A stretch of 64,000 nt of DNA. It comes from Bacillota bacterium. GTDB taxonomy: Bacteria > Bacillota > Bacilli > Paenibacillales > NBRC-103111. Under the pieces are notes generated by a model. That model was not told the DNA's origin and ran no database searches. It saw only the letters and a list, made by a program, of their open reading frames with translations. Both the position numbers and the translations under genes were made by a program. Shown here in pieces: positions 27,913 to 36,986 of the stretch; positions within the stretch are counted from its first letter, which is position 1, and every line of letters begins with the position of its first letter. The DNA lies in NCBI GenBank assembly GCA_023386955.1, contig JAEWIS010000053.1, forward strand, positions 124,001 to 188,000, in the 5' to 3' direction.

Positions 27913-28764
27913 CTATTGATTCTGGTAGCGGTAGATTCTGTGCTGCAGCATAAACGGCTCCCATTCCAGGCGTTCATTTTCCCTAAACAGGGTGAGGGCC
28001 TCCTTGCTTCCTAAAGCCAAAAAACCTCCGGCGGACAGGCTTTTCATAAACAGTCTCAGTACATCTTGCTGCAGTGAGCGCTGAAAATAAATCATCACAT
28101 TACGGCAAATGATGAGATGGAATTCATTAAAGGATTTGTCCGTGGCCAAATTATGCTTGGCGAAGGTAATATTGCTCCGCAGCTCCGGCTCGATTACCGC
28201 ATGATGCTCCGAAACCGTGTAATAATTCGAGAAGGGGAGATATCCGCCGGACAAAATATAATTGCGGGTATAGTTTTGCATCCGGTCAATGGGATACCTG
28301 CCCTCCTTGGCCTGTGACAGCCAGTCGTCATTCAGATCCGTGGCAAAGATGCTGCATTTGTCATACAAATTCTCCTCTTTCAGGAGAATAGCCAGGGAGT
28401 ACACCTCCTCGCCGGTGGAGCAGCCCGCATGCCAAATCTGGATCCGGTCCAGCTTGCGCAGCTCAGGCAGCAGCTGCTGCCTGAGCACCTGGAAAAAGGG
28501 AGGGTCCCGGAACATTTCGGTGACGGGAATACAGATGTCGTTAAAAAGCTTTTTCCAGAGGGCGGGCTCCCGGAGAATTCTCTCTTGCAATTGGGATATG
28601 CTCGGCAGCCCCTCCGCCTTCATCCGGTACAGAATGCGCCGGGTCACCGAAGACTCGGAGTATTGGCGGAAATCATAGCCGTACATCTGATAGATGCCCT
28701 CCAGAAGCAGCCTGGCTTCAATTTGCTCGGCGGCGTTGGCCGTTGGGTTCAAAAGATCGGTCAT
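27913..28764 (-). CDS. CheR-type protein-glutamate O-methyltransferase
   Basis: A 283-residue methyltransferase of the CheR family, which uses S-adenosylmethionine to methylate glutamates on chemoreceptor-like proteins. The N-terminal helical CheR domain (YGYDFRQYSESSVTRRI near residue 30) is followed by the SAM-binding fold with WHAGCSTGEEVYS, ATDLNDDWL, and LIICRNVMIYF. GGAAGGA lies seven bases before ATG 28764, which overlaps the upstream kinase stop (ATGA). No CheB esterase or receptor gene is present nearby, so it probably serves a signalling pathway other than ordinary chemotaxis, perhaps methylating its operon partner. Confidence 0.9.
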   Translation of the reverse strand: MTDLLNPTANAAEQIEARLLLEGIYQMYGYDFRQYSESSVTRRILYRMKAEGLPSISQLQERILREPALWKKLFNDICIPVTEMFRDPPFFQVLRQQLLPELRKLDRIQIWHAGCSTGEEVYSLAILLKEENLYDKCSIFATDLNDDWLSQAKEGRYPIDRMQNYTRNYILSGGYLPFSNYYTVSEHHAVIEPELRSNITFAKHNLATDKSFNEFHLIICRNVMIYFQRSLQQDVLRLFMKSLSAGGFLALGSKEALTLFRENERLEWEPFMLQHRIYRYQNQ

Positions 28765-31358
28765 GACGAATTCCTTCCGGGCAGCCAAACCTGAATGATC
28801 GAAAGCAGCTTGTCCAGTCTCACAGGTTTGCTGATGTAATCATCGGCTCCAGCCTCAATGCATAAATCCCGGTCTTCCTTCATTGCCTTGGCTGTCAGGG
28901 CAATAATCGGGATTTTCCCGAACACGGGTGATTGGCGGATGACACGCATGGCTTCATAACCGTCCATATCGGGCATCATAATATCCATCAACACCAAATC
29001 AATCTCCTGGGTCTCCAGCATGGACAGGGCTTCTTCGCCGTTGGCCGCACAGATGACCCGGTAATTGTATTCCTCCAGCACAGCCGAGAGGGAATAAATG
29101 TTGCGCATATCGTCATCCACCAGAAGGATGGAGAAGGTCTGCTCCGACATATGCACATGCAGGGGCGCAATTTCTAGAGCAGCGGCGCTTTCCGGCAGTC
29201 TGGCGCAGTAGGTTCCTTCTACAGGCAGGGTCAAAAGGAAGGTGCTGCCGGCATGAAGCGAGCTTCTCACCGTAATGGAGCCGCCCATCAGGGATGCCAG
29301 CTCCTGTGAAATTGCCAAGCCCAATCCTGTTCCGCCGAACTTCCGACTGGTATTGGACTCTACCTGGCGGAATGCCTCGAAGATGCCGAGCTGGTGTTCC
29401 TGGGAGATGCCGATGCCTGTATCCGTTACCTCAAAGCCCAGGGTGAACGGATCCTCTTCATGGATATACACCCGCAGGGTGACGGAGCCGGATTCGGTAA
29501 ATTTCAGCGCGTTGGACAAAAGGTTACGCAGGATTTGGAGCAGCCGCTGCTTGTCCAGGCTCACGCTCATCGCCTTCAACTCCTCAGCCATCAAGAGATT
29601 GAAGGTAAGCCCCTTCCGGTCCATCATAGGCAGGAATTGATGGTTCAGCTCCTGAATAGGCTCCTGAAGCGGGAAGCTTTCCTCCAGGAGGGTCATTTGG
29701 CCTGCTTCAATCTTGGACAGGTCCAGAATATCATTGATCAGGTTCAACAGCTGATTGCCGGACATCACCATGGTTTCGGCATATTCACACTGCTTCGAGC
29801 TCATGTTGCCGTCCTTGTTCTCGCGCAGAATCTGGGCCAGCACCAGTATACTGTTCAGCGGGGTGCGCAGCTCGTGGGACATATTCGCCAAAAATTCGGA
29901 TTTGTAACGGGAATTCATCTCGGAAATCTTAACCTGCTCTTCCAAACGTTCGTTCAGGCTGCGGAGGGCTTCCTGCTGCTGCAGCAGCTCCTCGGATTGC
30001 ACCTGGAGCTCTTCGTTGTAGGTTTGGGACTCGGAAAACAGCTGTTCCACATGCTTCTGGTACTGCAGATTGCGGATGGAGGTGCCCAGCGAATGGTTGG
30101 TAATCTCCGACAAAAGGGTCATACCGCCGCCTTCCACAGGCTGAAAGGAAGCCAGCTCCAGCACAGCGATCACTTCTGTGTTGTGGCAGATAGGCAGGAG
30201 CAGCAAGTGTTCAGGCTGCGCCGAGCCCGTACCGGAAAAGACGCGGATATAGTTTTCCGGCACCCGGAGGCTCAGAAGTTTGGCCTCCTTGGCGCATTGG
30301 CCCACCAGCCCTTCTCCGTGGACAAAGCTGCTTTGCGCATCTGAGCGGATATCCCAGGCATATGTCCCTGACCGGACATACATCGGGGTTTCGCTGCTGT
30401 GGTCCATCACGTACAAACTGGCACAGGAGGCGCCTACCAGCGGTACAATTTTGGACAGCAGCTTCTCGCTTAAGGCAGTCATGTCGCGGTTATCCTGGTA
30501 TATCGAAGCGACTTCCGCCAAGTTGGTTTTAATCCAATTTTCGGTTTCCAGCTCCTGCTGGTACAATTTCTCCCGGTTTTCCCGTTCTTCCAGGGCGTCG
30601 GCCATCCTGTTGTAGGCAACGGCAATGTCGCTGATTTCATCCTTTTCCTCGATGGTTATCCGCGGCAGCGCTCCATGGTGCCCGGCTTCGAAATCATCCA
30701 TCACGCTGCTGATCCGGTTAATGCTGCGAAGCGCCCCCCGCATCACATTGGAGCCGATCAAGAGAGCCAAAAAGACCAGCAGCAGCCAAAATCCTACAAT
30801 GATCAGCTTGGAACGCTCTATCGATGCTTTGGCGTTATTGGAGGTGGTCATCATTACATCTTCCTGGAAGTCGATGTATTGGCCCATATCATCGGCGAAG
30901 GCTTTGCGGACCACTTCCAGATTGTATACACTCATAAGGCGGGCATTGTCATTCAAGCCGGAGCTTTCATTGACGAGAGCGGTGGTTTTTTGGGTTGCAA
31001 CCTCATAAACACTGAAGCTTTCTCGGGCTTTTTTCAAAAAAGTCTTCCCTTCGGTCAACCGGGTCAAATCGTCCAAATGTGTAAAATCCTCGTGAATTTG
31101 GGAGGAAAGGAGCAGGAGATCACGCTGGTCGACGGCTTTCATGCTGGGATTAAGCGTGGTCAGATTAATCTGGTTCTGGATTTGACTGGCATTGGCAAGA
31201 ATTTTCTCTCCCAGCCGGACCTTGGTGTAACGGTCGTTTACAATATTGTCCACCTTTGTATCGAGTGTATTGCCGAGGTAGTAAACAATCGCGCTGAATA
31301 TCGTAATCAGAAGAAGGATGGCGGAAAAACCGGCAATCAGTCGGTTGCGAAAGGTCAT
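28761..31358 (-). CDS. Hybrid sensor histidine kinase (4HB/HAMP/GAF/kinase/receiver)
   Basis: An 865-residue membrane sensor kinase. Layout: membrane segment (about 8-28), an extracellular helical sensor of four-helix-bundle or CHASE3 type (30-180), a second membrane segment (about 183-205), HAMP (206-260), a GAF domain (about 285-435), a coiled-coil (435-490), HisKA with FLANMSHELRTPLN, HATPase with TDTGIGI and GTGLGLAI, and a C-terminal receiver with LVLMDIMMPDMDG and a conserved KP. It heads the operon with the CheR and receiver-kinase genes. The overall plan is that of multi-input hybrid kinases in paenibacilli; the signal is unknown. Confidence 0.92.
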   Translation of the reverse strand: MTFRNRLIAGFSAILLLITIFSAIVYYLGNTLDTKVDNIVNDRYTKVRLGEKILANASQIQNQINLTTLNPSMKAVDQRDLLLLSSQIHEDFTHLDDLTRLTEGKTFLKKARESFSVYEVATQKTTALVNESSGLNDNARLMSVYNLEVVRKAFADDMGQYIDFQEDVMMTTSNNAKASIERSKLIIVGFWLLLVFLALLIGSNVMRGALRSINRISSVMDDFEAGHHGALPRITIEEKDEISDIAVAYNRMADALEERENREKLYQQELETENWIKTNLAEVASIYQDNRDMTALSEKLLSKIVPLVGASCASLYVMDHSSETPMYVRSGTYAWDIRSDAQSSFVHGEGLVGQCAKEAKLLSLRVPENYIRVFSGTGSAQPEHLLLLPICHNTEVIAVLELASFQPVEGGGMTLLSEITNHSLGTSIRNLQYQKHVEQLFSESQTYNEELQVQSEELLQQQEALRSLNERLEEQVKISEMNSRYKSEFLANMSHELRTPLNSILVLAQILRENKDGNMSSKQCEYAETMVMSGNQLLNLINDILDLSKIEAGQMTLLEESFPLQEPIQELNHQFLPMMDRKGLTFNLLMAEELKAMSVSLDKQRLLQILRNLLSNALKFTESGSVTLRVYIHEEDPFTLGFEVTDTGIGISQEHQLGIFEAFRQVESNTSRKFGGTGLGLAISQELASLMGGSITVRSSLHAGSTFLLTLPVEGTYCARLPESAAALEIAPLHVHMSEQTFSILLVDDDMRNIYSLSAVLEEYNYRVICAANGEEALSMLETQEIDLVLMDIMMPDMDGYEAMRVIRQSPVFGKIPIIALTAKAMKEDRDLCIEAGADDYISKPVRLDKLLSIIQVWLPGRNSS

Positions 31359-31683
31359 TTGAATTCTCCGATTTCGTTATTATTCTTGCTATCAATTTTT
31401 AAGTATAACAAATATTGATAGTTATTTCATTTCAATATAATGGAAACCGGCTCTTTTTTATAAAAGCGGGAGTTTGTGCCCATAGAGATTAGTCCTATGC
31501 TTTTGGGCGGGAATACGCTATGATTGTTCCCAATAAGCTCTTCGGCAGGCTGCAAAGCTACATGCGGCTTCCAGTGAAATAAAACATACTGAAAGTACAT
31601 GGCGGCCGGCGGCGTTCTCGCGTAAGCTTTTGATACATGCCGGTCCGTCAGCGGACTATTAAATAGAAGGAGCGGATTGAAAG
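31359..31683. other. Intergenic region with long dapF leader
   Basis: About 325 bases without a gene. A candidate promoter lies at 31415-31441, leaving a leader of roughly 235 bases before dapF. The leader has two candidate stems: GCCCATAG pairing with CTATG...GGGC near 31478-31508, and GGGAA/TTCCC near 31509-31532. The fold matches no riboswitch that I recognise. Confidence 0.4.
31415..31441 (+). promoter_or_regulatory. Candidate sigma-A promoter for dapF
   Basis: TTGATA (31415-31420) and a perfect TATAAT (31436-31441) with a 15-bp spacer, shorter than the preferred 17 bp. Confidence 0.45.
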
Positions 31684-32520
31684 ATGGAATTTACCAAAAT
31701 GCACGGTTTGGGCAATGATTTTATCCTGGTGGAGGGTGAAACGGCGCTGCCTGCCAATGCAGGTGAGCTGGCCGTCAAGCTGTGCGACCGGTTTTTCGGT
31801 ATCGGAGCCGATGGTCTGGTTTATATTCTTCCGTCGGATAAGGCGGACTTCATGATGCGCATTATGAATTCGGACGGCTCGGAGGCCGAGCAATGCGGCA
31901 ATGCCATCCGTTGTGTGGCGAAATATGTGTATGACCGCGGCTTGACGGACAAGTCGGAGGTCACCATCGAGACTATTGGAGCCGGCGCCCAAAAGGTGCA
32001 GCTGACGGTTGAAAACGGCAAAGCTGTAAAGGTAAAGGTGGATATGGGAGCGCCGATTCTGAAGGGCTTGCAGGTTCCCACTACAGTGGATGAAGACCGG
32101 GTGGTGGACTATCCCATTGTGGTGGATGGCCGAGAGTTCCGCTTTACGGCAGTATCCATGGGCAACCCCCACTGCGTTATTTATGTAGACGATGCCGTCA
32201 GCTTCGATCTGCATACCTGGGGACCGAAGCTGGAGAAGCATCCCATGTTCCCGCGGAAGGTCAATGTGGAATTCGCCACTGTCAAAACCCGGGATTACGC
32301 GGATATGCGGGTCTGGGAAAGAGGGGCCGGTCCCACTTTAGCTTGCGGCACGGGAGCTTGTGCTACACTGGTTTCTTCGGTGCTGAACGGGCTGACGGAC
32401 AGAACGGCTGTGGTATCCTTAAAGGGCGGGGAGCTCTTGATTGAATGGAATGAGGCAGACAATCATGTTTATATGACCGGCCCTGCTCAAGAGGTGTACA
32501 CCGGCAAGCTGTCGGTGTAA
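31684..32520 (+). CDS. dapF: Diaminopimelate epimerase
   Basis: A 278-residue enzyme that converts LL- to meso-diaminopimelate, needed for lysine and for the peptidoglycan peptide. Both catalytic cysteine sites are present: EAEQCGNAIRC (Cys near 73) and ACGTGACA (Cys near 219), with NPHCVIY and ERGAGPT between. The N-terminus FTKMHGLGNDFIL is typical. AGAAGGAGC precedes the ATG. It stands alone, preceded by a long leader and followed by a two-hairpin repeat element. Confidence 0.95.
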   Translation: MEFTKMHGLGNDFILVEGETALPANAGELAVKLCDRFFGIGADGLVYILPSDKADFMMRIMNSDGSEAEQCGNAIRCVAKYVYDRGLTDKSEVTIETIGAGAQKVQLTVENGKAVKVKVDMGAPILKGLQVPTTVDEDRVVDYPIVVDGREFRFTAVSMGNPHCVIYVDDAVSFDLHTWGPKLEKHPMFPRKVNVEFATVKTRDYADMRVWERGAGPTLACGTGACATLVSSVLNGLTDRTAVVSLKGGELLIEWNEADNHVYMTGPAQEVYTGKLSV

Positions 32521-32646
32521 GAAGCTTCCGTAACCTATCCGGCCTTTGGCTTGGACCAGGTTACTTCGGGATAACCCCTCAAATCGGCGTGCCGATTTCG
32601 AGGCTTCCGTAACCTATCCGGCCTACGGCTGGGACCAGGTTACTTC
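32521..32646. repeat. Two-hairpin intergenic element, copy 1 (with 47-bp direct repeats)
   Basis: Two 47-bp direct copies (32521-32567 and 32600-32646, 43 of 47 bases equal by eye) each contain GTAACCT and AGGTTAC as potential stem arms. Between them lies the short hairpin AAATCGGC/GCCGATTT (32581-32598). The reverse complement of this region resembles 50539-50670. Confidence 0.85.
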
Positions 32647-32669
32647 AGATGCATATAGGAGTGATTATA

Positions 32670-34592
32670 ATGGGGGAAGGTCTGCGGCTGCCTGATCTCC
32701 GGGAGGCCCTTCTTCACGGAAGGCTGACCGGAGACGGCGCCATGGGCACCTACTTGTATCAGCTGGGTTTTCCTGTAGGTGCTTCATATGAAGAATTTAA
32801 TCTGGAGAAGCCGGATATTATTCTGGACATTCACCGCCGCTACGTGGAGGCCGGGGCGCAACTGGTGGAAACCAACACCTATTCGGCCAACCGCGATAAG
32901 CTGTCCAAGTTTGGCCTGGAGCAGGATGCGGCAGCCATTAACCGGGCTGGAGTGCGTTTGGCCCGCGAAGCGGCAGGGGATGCAGCTTATGTGCTGGGTG
33001 CCGTGGGCTCCTTGGCAGGCGGCCGGAAACGCCCAGCAGGCCGGGAGCGGGTCCGGCAGAATGTCCGGGAGCAGGCTGAAGCCCTTCTTGAAGAAGGTGT
33101 GGATGGCATCATTCTCGAAACCTATTATCTGCTGGAGGAGCTGGAGGCGGCTTTGGAGGCGGTTCGTCTGTTGGACGGACGGGTGCCGGTGATCTGCCAG
33201 CTGGCGACAGACGGCAACGGGCTGACCCTGGACGGGACCGCTTATGCCGGCGCCTTTCAGCGGCTTCTCGGAAGCGGCGCGGATGTAGTGGGCTTCAACT
33301 GCCACAGCGGCCCCGGCGGCATACTGCGCGCTCTGGACCGGCTTGGCGCCGACAGCGCCTGGACACCGGGAGTGCCCTTGTCCGTGTATCCCAACGCAGG
33401 GCTGCCCGGCATTGTGGACGGCCGGTATACGTACCTGGCCACACCGGAATATTTCGCGGACATGGCCCTGAAGTTTGCCGCGGCGGGAGCACGGATCATC
33501 GGCGGCTGCTGCGGTACCACCCCCGAGCATATCGCCGCCATTGCCAAAGCGCTGGAGAGTTATGCTCCCGCAGCGGGTGATGCGGCTGTTAAAGTGAAGG
33601 AGGCTCAGCCGGCGCAACGGGTCAAAGCGGTTGTGGCAGAGCCTGATCCGGTGCCTGCGGCTTCCGAAGGAAACCAACCCTCTATTGTGGAGCTGGTCCG
33701 GGAGTCCGTCACGGTTATTGTCGAGCTGGATTCCCCCCGGGACCTTGCCTCCGGGAAATTCATGACAGGAGCCGCCGCCTTGCGGGATGCAGGGGCCGAT
33801 GCCATTACCATGGCCGATAATTCACTGGCCCAAACCCGCATGAGCAATCTGGCTATGGGCTACCTGGTCAAAGACAGGCTGGGGATGCGGCCGCTCTTGC
33901 ACGTGGCATGCCGGGACCGCAATCTGATCGGCACCCAGAGCCATCTGATGGGGCTGCATGCGCTGGGCATCGACCACCTGCTGGCCATTACGGGCGATCC
34001 CGCAGGTGTTGGGGATTTGCCGGGAGCCAGCTCCGTGTACGATTTGAATTCCTTCGAATTGATCCGCATGTCCAAACAATTGAATGAAGGCATCGCCTTC
34101 TCCGGCAAACCCCTGAAGCAGCGGGCAAGCTTCGTGGTAGGGTCAGCTTTTGATCCCAATGTGAAATATATTGATAAAGCTGTCCTGCGGATGGAGAAGA
34201 AGATCGAGGCCGGTGCCGATTATTTTATGACCCAGCCGGTTTACGACGCAGCTATGGTGGAGAGACTGTATCAGGCTACACGTCATATCAAAACTCCCAT
34301 ATTCGTAGGAATTATGCCGCTGATCAGCGGACGCAACGCCGAATTTCTTCATAATGAGGTTCCGGGGATCCGGATTCCGGATTCGGTCAGAAGCCAGATG
34401 GCCGGTTTGGAAGGAGAAGAAGGCCGAAAAATGGGTGTGAAGCTGGCCAAAGAACTGCTTGATGTCATACTCGGCAGATTCAACGGTATTTACCTGATGA
34501 CACCCATGCTGTTTTATGAAATGACGGCAGAGCTGACACGCTATGCCAAAGAAAGGGTTTTTCCACTTGTACCCTTGGGCAAAATGAATTAG
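32670..34592 (+). CDS. yitJ: Bifunctional homocysteine S-methyltransferase/methylenetetrahydrofolate reductase
   Basis: A 640-residue fusion (B. subtilis YitJ type). The N-terminal half (about 1-300) is a homocysteine methyltransferase barrel with a DGAMGTYL start and zinc-binding cysteines in VGFNCHSG and IIGGCCGTTPEH. The C-terminal half (about 345-640) is a methylenetetrahydrofolate reductase barrel that makes 5-methyl-THF with flavin (LLAITGDPAG, YFMTQPVYD). A linker of about 45 residues, rich in Ala, Val and Pro, joins them. Together they supply and use the methyl group for methionine. ATG 32670 with AGGAGTG at the right distance is preferred over ATG 32649. Unlike B. subtilis yitJ, no S-box riboswitch is seen upstream. 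Confidence 0.9.
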   Translation: MGEGLRLPDLREALLHGRLTGDGAMGTYLYQLGFPVGASYEEFNLEKPDIILDIHRRYVEAGAQLVETNTYSANRDKLSKFGLEQDAAAINRAGVRLAREAAGDAAYVLGAVGSLAGGRKRPAGRERVRQNVREQAEALLEEGVDGIILETYYLLEELEAALEAVRLLDGRVPVICQLATDGNGLTLDGTAYAGAFQRLLGSGADVVGFNCHSGPGGILRALDRLGADSAWTPGVPLSVYPNAGLPGIVDGRYTYLATPEYFADMALKFAAAGARIIGGCCGTTPEHIAAIAKALESYAPAAGDAAVKVKEAQPAQRVKAVVAEPDPVPAASEGNQPSIVELVRESVTVIVELDSPRDLASGKFMTGAAALRDAGADAITMADNSLAQTRMSNLAMGYLVKDRLGMRPLLHVACRDRNLIGTQSHLMGLHALGIDHLLAITGDPAGVGDLPGASSVYDLNSFELIRMSKQLNEGIAFSGKPLKQRASFVVGSAFDPNVKYIDKAVLRMEKKIEAGADYFMTQPVYDAAMVERLYQATRHIKTPIFVGIMPLISGRNAEFLHNEVPGIRIPDSVRSQMAGLEGEEGRKMGVKLAKELLDVILGRFNGIYLMTPMLFYEMTAELTRYAKERVFPLVPLGKMN

Positions 34593-34615
34593 AATAGGAT
34601 ATCGGATGTGATGGC

Positions 34616-35500
34616 ATGATTCGCAGTATGACCGGCTTTGGCCAGTCCGGCCGGAGGATTCCCGGATTCCGCATGCAAGTTGAGGTAAGATCTGTAAACC
34701 ACCGCTATGCGGAGACCTCGGTCAAAATCAACCGGGAATGGCTGTCCTTGGAGGACGGCATCAAGAAGCTCGTAGCCCGTGACATCAAGCGGGGACGTGC
34801 GGACGTATATGTCACCGTGGAGCCGGATGGGCAATCCGGCAAGAAGCTGGTGATTGACTGGGAACTGGCTTCCGCTTATATGGAAGCGGCCAACCAGTTG
34901 AAGGCGAAGTTCGGCCTTACGGATGAACCCAGGCTGGAGGATCTGCTGAAGGTCCCGGAGCTGCTTCATCCCGGTGAAAGCGCCTTGGGCGAACCTGCTT
35001 TTCCCGAGCAGGAGCTAATGGCCTGTGTGGAAGAAGCGGCGGCACAGCTGTTCGTTATGCGTATGGCTGAGGGTGCCCATCTTCATGAGGATTTGATCCG
35101 CAGGCTTGCTGTCCTGGACGGACATCTGGCCGATATGAAGGCCATTTCGGCAGAGGTAGTAGGAGATTACAGCCGGAAGCTTGCCTCCCGGATCCAAGAG
35201 CTGCTCCCTCAGGATGCGGTTATGGATACAGGCAGGCTGGAGCAGGAAATTGCTCTAATGGCGGACCGCTGCAGCATCGACGAGGAGCTGACCCGGCTAG
35301 CCAGCCATATGGCGCAATTCTCCGGTCTTTTGGACACTGAGGAGCCTGTGGGGCGCAAGCTGGACTTTCTTATCCAGGAGATGAACCGGGAGGTTAATAC
35401 CGTCGGCTCCAAGGCCAACCGCTATGAACTGTCCAAGCTTGTGGTAGAATTGAAGGCGGAGCTTGAAAAAATCCGCGAACAGGTGCAAAATATCGAATAA
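34616..35500 (+). CDS. yicC: YicC/YloC family endoribonuclease
   Basis: A 294-residue YicC/YloC-family protein. The N-terminal signature MIRSMTGFGQS is followed by the EVRSVNHRYAE segment. The C-terminal DUF1732 part carries DRCSIDEELTRLASHM and GRKLDFLIQEMNREVNTVGSK, the most conserved block of the family. E. coli YicC and related proteins act as endoribonucleases and have been linked to stationary-phase survival and small-RNA turnover. The gene heads the yicC-remA-gmk-rpoZ group, as in B. subtilis yloC. The start is 23 bases after the preceding gene, with a weak ribosome binding site (GATGTGATGG). Confidence 0.88.
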   Translation: MIRSMTGFGQSGRRIPGFRMQVEVRSVNHRYAETSVKINREWLSLEDGIKKLVARDIKRGRADVYVTVEPDGQSGKKLVIDWELASAYMEAANQLKAKFGLTDEPRLEDLLKVPELLHPGESALGEPAFPEQELMACVEEAAAQLFVMRMAEGAHLHEDLIRRLAVLDGHLADMKAISAEVVGDYSRKLASRIQELLPQDAVMDTGRLEQEIALMADRCSIDEELTRLASHMAQFSGLLDTEEPVGRKLDFLIQEMNREVNTVGSKANRYELSKLVVELKAELEKIREQVQNIE

Positions 35501-35653
35501 GCGGGAATAAGAAGGACGATACTGGTGTAATACTCGCGCCTTCCTGATATAGATGGCAGATTGCCAGATCTGCTTCATTTTCCAACATTTTTGCCTGCCG
35601 GCATGTAATCCCTTATAAGGCCCGGGGAACCGGCATAGGCGAGGAGGACCAAG

Positions 35654-35914
35654 ATGGCCATCAAACTTATCAACATCGGATTCGGGAATATCGTATCCGC
35701 CAACCGCATCATCTCCATTGTCAGCCCTGAATCGGCGCCGATCAAGAGAATTATCCAGGAAGCCCGGGACCGCCATATGCTGATCGATGCAACTTACGGA
35801 AGAAGGACAAGGGCCGTTATCATCACCGATAGCGACCACGTAATATTGTCTGCGGTTCAGCCCGAAACCGTTGCCCATCGGCTCTCCAATAAGGACGATG
35901 ACAATGACGAATAA
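35654..35914 (+). CDS. remA: Extracellular matrix regulatory protein RemA
   Basis: An 86-residue RemA/DUF370 protein. In B. subtilis RemA is a DNA-binding activator of biofilm matrix genes and of glycine betaine transport; it forms ring-shaped oligomers. The whole family signature is present: [26 protein letters not shown], then [22 protein letters not shown] precedes the ATG. The acidic tail KDDDNDE overlaps the start of gmk by 11 bases. Confidence 0.93.
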   Translation: MAIKLINIGFGNIVSANRIISIVSPESAPIKRIIQEARDRHMLIDATYGRRTRAVIITDSDHVILSAVQPETVAHRLSNKDDDNDE

Positions 35915-36524
35915 GAATAGAGGCATTCTGCTGGTGCTGTCTGGCCCTTCGGGTGTCGGCAAGGGCACGGTATGCAACGCTCTGCGCAAGATGGGGACGG
36001 AGCTGGTGTATTCCGTTTCCGCGACTACCCGTACGCCGAGAGAAGGGGAAGTCCACGGCGTCAACTATTTCTTCAAGAGCCGTGAGGAGTTCTCCTCCAT
36101 GATTGAATCGGACGATCTTCTGGAATATGCCGAGTATTGCGGCAATTATTACGGGACGCCCCGAGAATTTGTGGAGGACACACTGGCTTCCGGGCAGGAC
36201 ATTATTTTGGAAATTGAAGTGCAAGGCGCATTGAAGGTCAAGAACAAGTTTCCCGAAGGAGTTTTCATTTTCCTACTGCCCCCGTCGCTGGATGAACTGC
36301 AAAGCCGAATCGTCACCCGTGGCACCGAGACGGAGGATGTGATTAAGAGCCGGATGAGCATCGCCCGGGATGAGCTGCGGCTCATTGAGCATTATGATTA
36401 CGCCATCGTCAATGATCAGGTTGAGGCTGCCTGTCACCGCATCCAGGCTATCCTCACAGCCGAACGCTGCCGCAAGGAGCGTATGGTGACCACAATAAAA
36501 CAATGGATTGAAGAGGTGCAATAA
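35904..36524 (+). CDS. gmk: Guanylate kinase
   Basis: A 206-residue kinase that phosphorylates GMP to GDP with ATP. It has the P-loop [10 protein letters not shown], the GMP-binding TRTPREGE and YGTPREFVE segments and the [11 protein letters not shown] block. ATG 35904 is chosen because AAGGA lies eight bases upstream; ATG 35898 and earlier in-frame starts are less well placed. It overlaps the end of remA and is followed after one base by rpoZ, implying coupled translation. In B. subtilis this enzyme is inhibited by (p)ppGpp. Confidence 0.95.
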   Translation: MTNKNRGILLVLSGPSGVGKGTVCNALRKMGTELVYSVSATTRTPREGEVHGVNYFFKSREEFSSMIESDDLLEYAEYCGNYYGTPREFVEDTLASGQDIILEIEVQGALKVKNKFPEGVFIFLLPPSLDELQSRIVTRGTETEDVIKSRMSIARDELRLIEHYDYAIVNDQVEAACHRIQAILTAERCRKERMVTTIKQWIEEVQ

Positions 36525-36525
36525 T

Positions 36526-36753
36526 ATGCTATATCCATCCATCGACAAGCTGCTGGACAAGGTAGACAGCAAGTATTCCCTGGTTGTCGCCGCTTCCAAG
36601 CGCGCACGCATGCTGAAGGACAATGCCAAGACGGATCTGAAAAATCCGAAGGCCCACAAGCAAGTCGGCGTAGCTTTGGAAGAGCTTTACGGCGATTACA
36701 TCCAATTCGAGAAATCGCCTGACCGGGACAACAATGGTCTGAACTTAAAGTAA
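36526..36753 (+). CDS. rpoZ: RNA polymerase omega subunit
   Basis: A 75-residue omega subunit, which helps assembly and stability of RNA polymerase. MLYPSIDKLLDKVDSKYSLVV and the later KRARML and HKQVGVALEEL segments match the Bacillota family. GAGGTG upstream sets the start at 36526; the frame extends a few codons further up, but inside gmk. It is the last gene before a strong terminator. Confidence 0.95.
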   Translation: MLYPSIDKLLDKVDSKYSLVVAASKRARMLKDNAKTDLKNPKAHKQVGVALEELYGDYIQFEKSPDRDNNGLNLK

Positions 36754-36761
36754 ACCAAGAG

Positions 36762-36794
36762 ATAACAACCGGATAAGCGGTTGTTATTTTTTTG
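36762..36794 (+). terminator. Intrinsic terminator after rpoZ
   Basis: A nine-bp stem ATAACAACC/GGTTGTTAT (36762-36770 and 36779-36787) with an eight-base loop, followed by seven T. Confidence 0.9.
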
Positions 36795-36986
36795 AAAATG
36801 TGCGAACATATATACGTCTAATGGAGCGGAAAAGGGCGTTTAATTTTTGCCCCGGCATGGCAGCGTTTAATAGAGGAAGCCATATTGCCTCTATTTTGGC
36901 GTAACGAGGCGGAATCATGTGATAGCGGGAGACGGGTTTCCTTTATTGTGAGATTGGGCGGGATAAAACCTCCGGCGGAGGGACCG

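Noticed and set aside
31540..31683. Cyclic di-GMP or cobalamin-type riboswitch in the dapF leader
   Set aside because: A GCAAAGC-like string was noticed, but the flanking conserved bases and stem order do not fit either class.
32521..32669. S-box (SAM) riboswitch before yitJ
   Set aside because: Expected from B. subtilis, but the space contains only direct repeats with short hairpins and no S-box core or terminator.
35871..35903. Upstream in-frame extension of gmk inside remA
   Set aside because: Adds residues outside the guanylate kinase fold and lacks a site; ATG 35904 is well placed.
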